DNA of 7,350 nt, from the NCBI GenBank assembly GCA_045107135.1, contig JASFZI010000066.1:1-7350 (forward strand), in the 5' to 3' direction. The position numbers and the translations under genes are program-made. The DNA is from UBA6164 sp045107135 (lineage in GTDB: Bacteria > Patescibacteriota > Gracilibacteria > BD1-5 > UBA6164). The notes under the pieces were generated by a model, which worked only from the letters and a program-made list of their open reading frames with translations, ran no database searches and was not told where the DNA came from. Numbering within the stretch: the stretch's first letter is position 1; each line of letters begins with the position of its first letter. Positions 6,535 through 7,350 of this stretch are shown here, piece by piece.

Positions 6535-7350
6535 ATGCAAAACAAGTTAACAAAAATATTACAGGAACAATTTAAATTAGAAGCTTTTAGAGATGGTCAA
6601 GAGGAAGTAATACAGAGTGTTGTAGATGGAAAAGATACACTTGTTTTTATGCCAACATGAGGAGGTAAATCTCTTACTTATCAATTACCAGGATTGTGTA
6701 GAGATGGAGTTACTTTAGTTATTTCTCCATTAATATCTTTAATGAAAGATCAGGTAGATAAATTAAAAGAATTATGAATTAGAACAGAGCTAATTAATTC
6801 GACAATTGATTCTTATGATATACAGATAATTTTAAATGATTTATCAAATCCAAATACAGATATAAAATTTTTGTATATAGCTCCAGAAAGACTTAATAGT
6901 TCAGAATTTTTAAGGGTAATTTCAGGAGTAAATATTGCTCTTGTTGCCATAGATGAAGCCCATTGTATAAGCCAATGGTGACATGATTTTAGACCTAGTT
7001 ATATGAAAATTAATTGATTTTTGGATAAGTTAAAAATCTCTGCTAGTTTCCCAATAGTAGCACTAACAGCAACAGCTACAAAAAAAGTAAGAGCAGATAT
7101 AATAGAAAGATTATGATTAGATGACTATAATTCATTTACAGCATGATTTGATAGAAAGAATATAACTATTATTGTTCGTGAAATTTCAAAAAAAAGTGAA
7201 AAAATTGATAAAGTTGTAGAAATTTTAAATAAAACTAAGGGGTCTTGAATAATTTATTGTTCTTCAAGAAAGGCTGTAAAAGAGCTTTATGATGTATTAC
7301 AACAAAATTGAGTAAAAGTATGAATGTATACTTGAGCAATGAGTCCTGAT
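6535..7350 (+). CDS. recQ: ATP-dependent DNA helicase RecQ, 3' end outside window
   Basis: RecQ is a superfamily 2, 3'-to-5' DNA helicase that acts in recombination and repair and at stalled forks. The 272 visible codons hold most of the helicase core. Motif 0 is FRDGQEEVI (residues 18-26). Walker A is MPTGGGKSLTYQLP (K45), with G42 encoded by TGA. Motif Ia is LVISPLISLMKDQV, and motif II is DEAH (140-143). The RecQ-specific aromatic-rich loop CISQWGHDFRPSY follows directly. Motif III is ALTATAT (176-182), and motif IV is GIIYCSSRKAVKELY (from 238). The window stops at the beginning of the motif V region (YTGAMSPD), so the presence of zinc-binding, winged-helix and HRDC domains is unknown. 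ATG 6535 matches the usual distance of about 17 residues to motif 0. A TTG further upstream in frame lies in the terminator tail and is unlikely. No Shine-Dalgarno is visible. Confidence 0.95.

Noticed and set aside
1..7350. Extensive gene decay: many short ORFs broken by TGA under the standard code
   Set aside because: Reading TGA as Gly restores full-length products with conserved motifs in every gene; no TAA or TAG interrupts them.
1..7350. tRNA or rRNA genes, CRISPR arrays, insertion sequences, prophage genes
   Set aside because: No cloverleaf-like GC-rich segments, spaced repeats, transposase motifs or terminal inverted repeats seen by eye.

Overview
The window is strongly AT-rich and makes sense only if TGA is read as glycine (NCBI translation table 25). 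Read that way, it gives seven clean genes and one small membrane ORF with conserved family motifs. TGA falls on invariant glycines: the MnmA P-loop, the RecQ Walker A motif, the K+ channel TGYG filter and the HrcA winged helix. TGG still encodes tryptophan where a family expects it, for example the FWW of the channel pore helix. This points to Patescibacteria/CPR of the Absconditabacteria (SR1) or Gracilibacteria (BD1-5) type, small-genome bacteria often living attached to other cells. I cannot choose between the two from this window.

Layout. Positions 1-1653, minus strand: a GT4-type glycosyltransferase (583-1653) followed 13 nt later by hrcA (1-569, 3' end outside the window). Positions 1654-1822: a divergent promoter region. 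Positions 1823-3643, plus strand: a small two-helix membrane protein, an overlapping membrane protein with a bacterial PH-like domain, and mnmA. Positions 3643-3678: a hairpin terminator shared by mnmA and the convergent gene. Positions 3677-4540, minus strand: a six-helix voltage-gated-type K+ channel with a C-terminal zinc ribbon. Positions 4541-4732: an AT-rich divergent control region containing inverted repeats. Positions 4733-6415, plus strand: a 560-residue surface protein with a type IV prepilin N-terminus and a C-terminal F5/8 type C (discoidin)-like domain. Positions 6430-6465: a strong intrinsic terminator. Positions 6535-7350, plus strand: the N-terminal half of a RecQ helicase running off the right end.

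The genes are a mix of housekeeping (HrcA stress repressor, MnmA tRNA thiolation, RecQ repair) and cell-surface or envelope functions (glycosyltransferase, PH-domain membrane proteins, K+ channel, pilin-adhesin). No Shine-Dalgarno sequence at a useful spacing is visible before any start; starts sit behind A/T-rich leaders. No tRNA, rRNA, CRISPR array or mobile element was seen.

The items most worth a second look are the pilin-discoidin chimera, the zinc-ribbon K+ channel whose two filter glycines are both UGA codons, a lone in-frame CGG codon that may not mean arginine in this lineage, a long palindrome inside hrcA, and a 12-mer shared by the pilin and recQ leaders.
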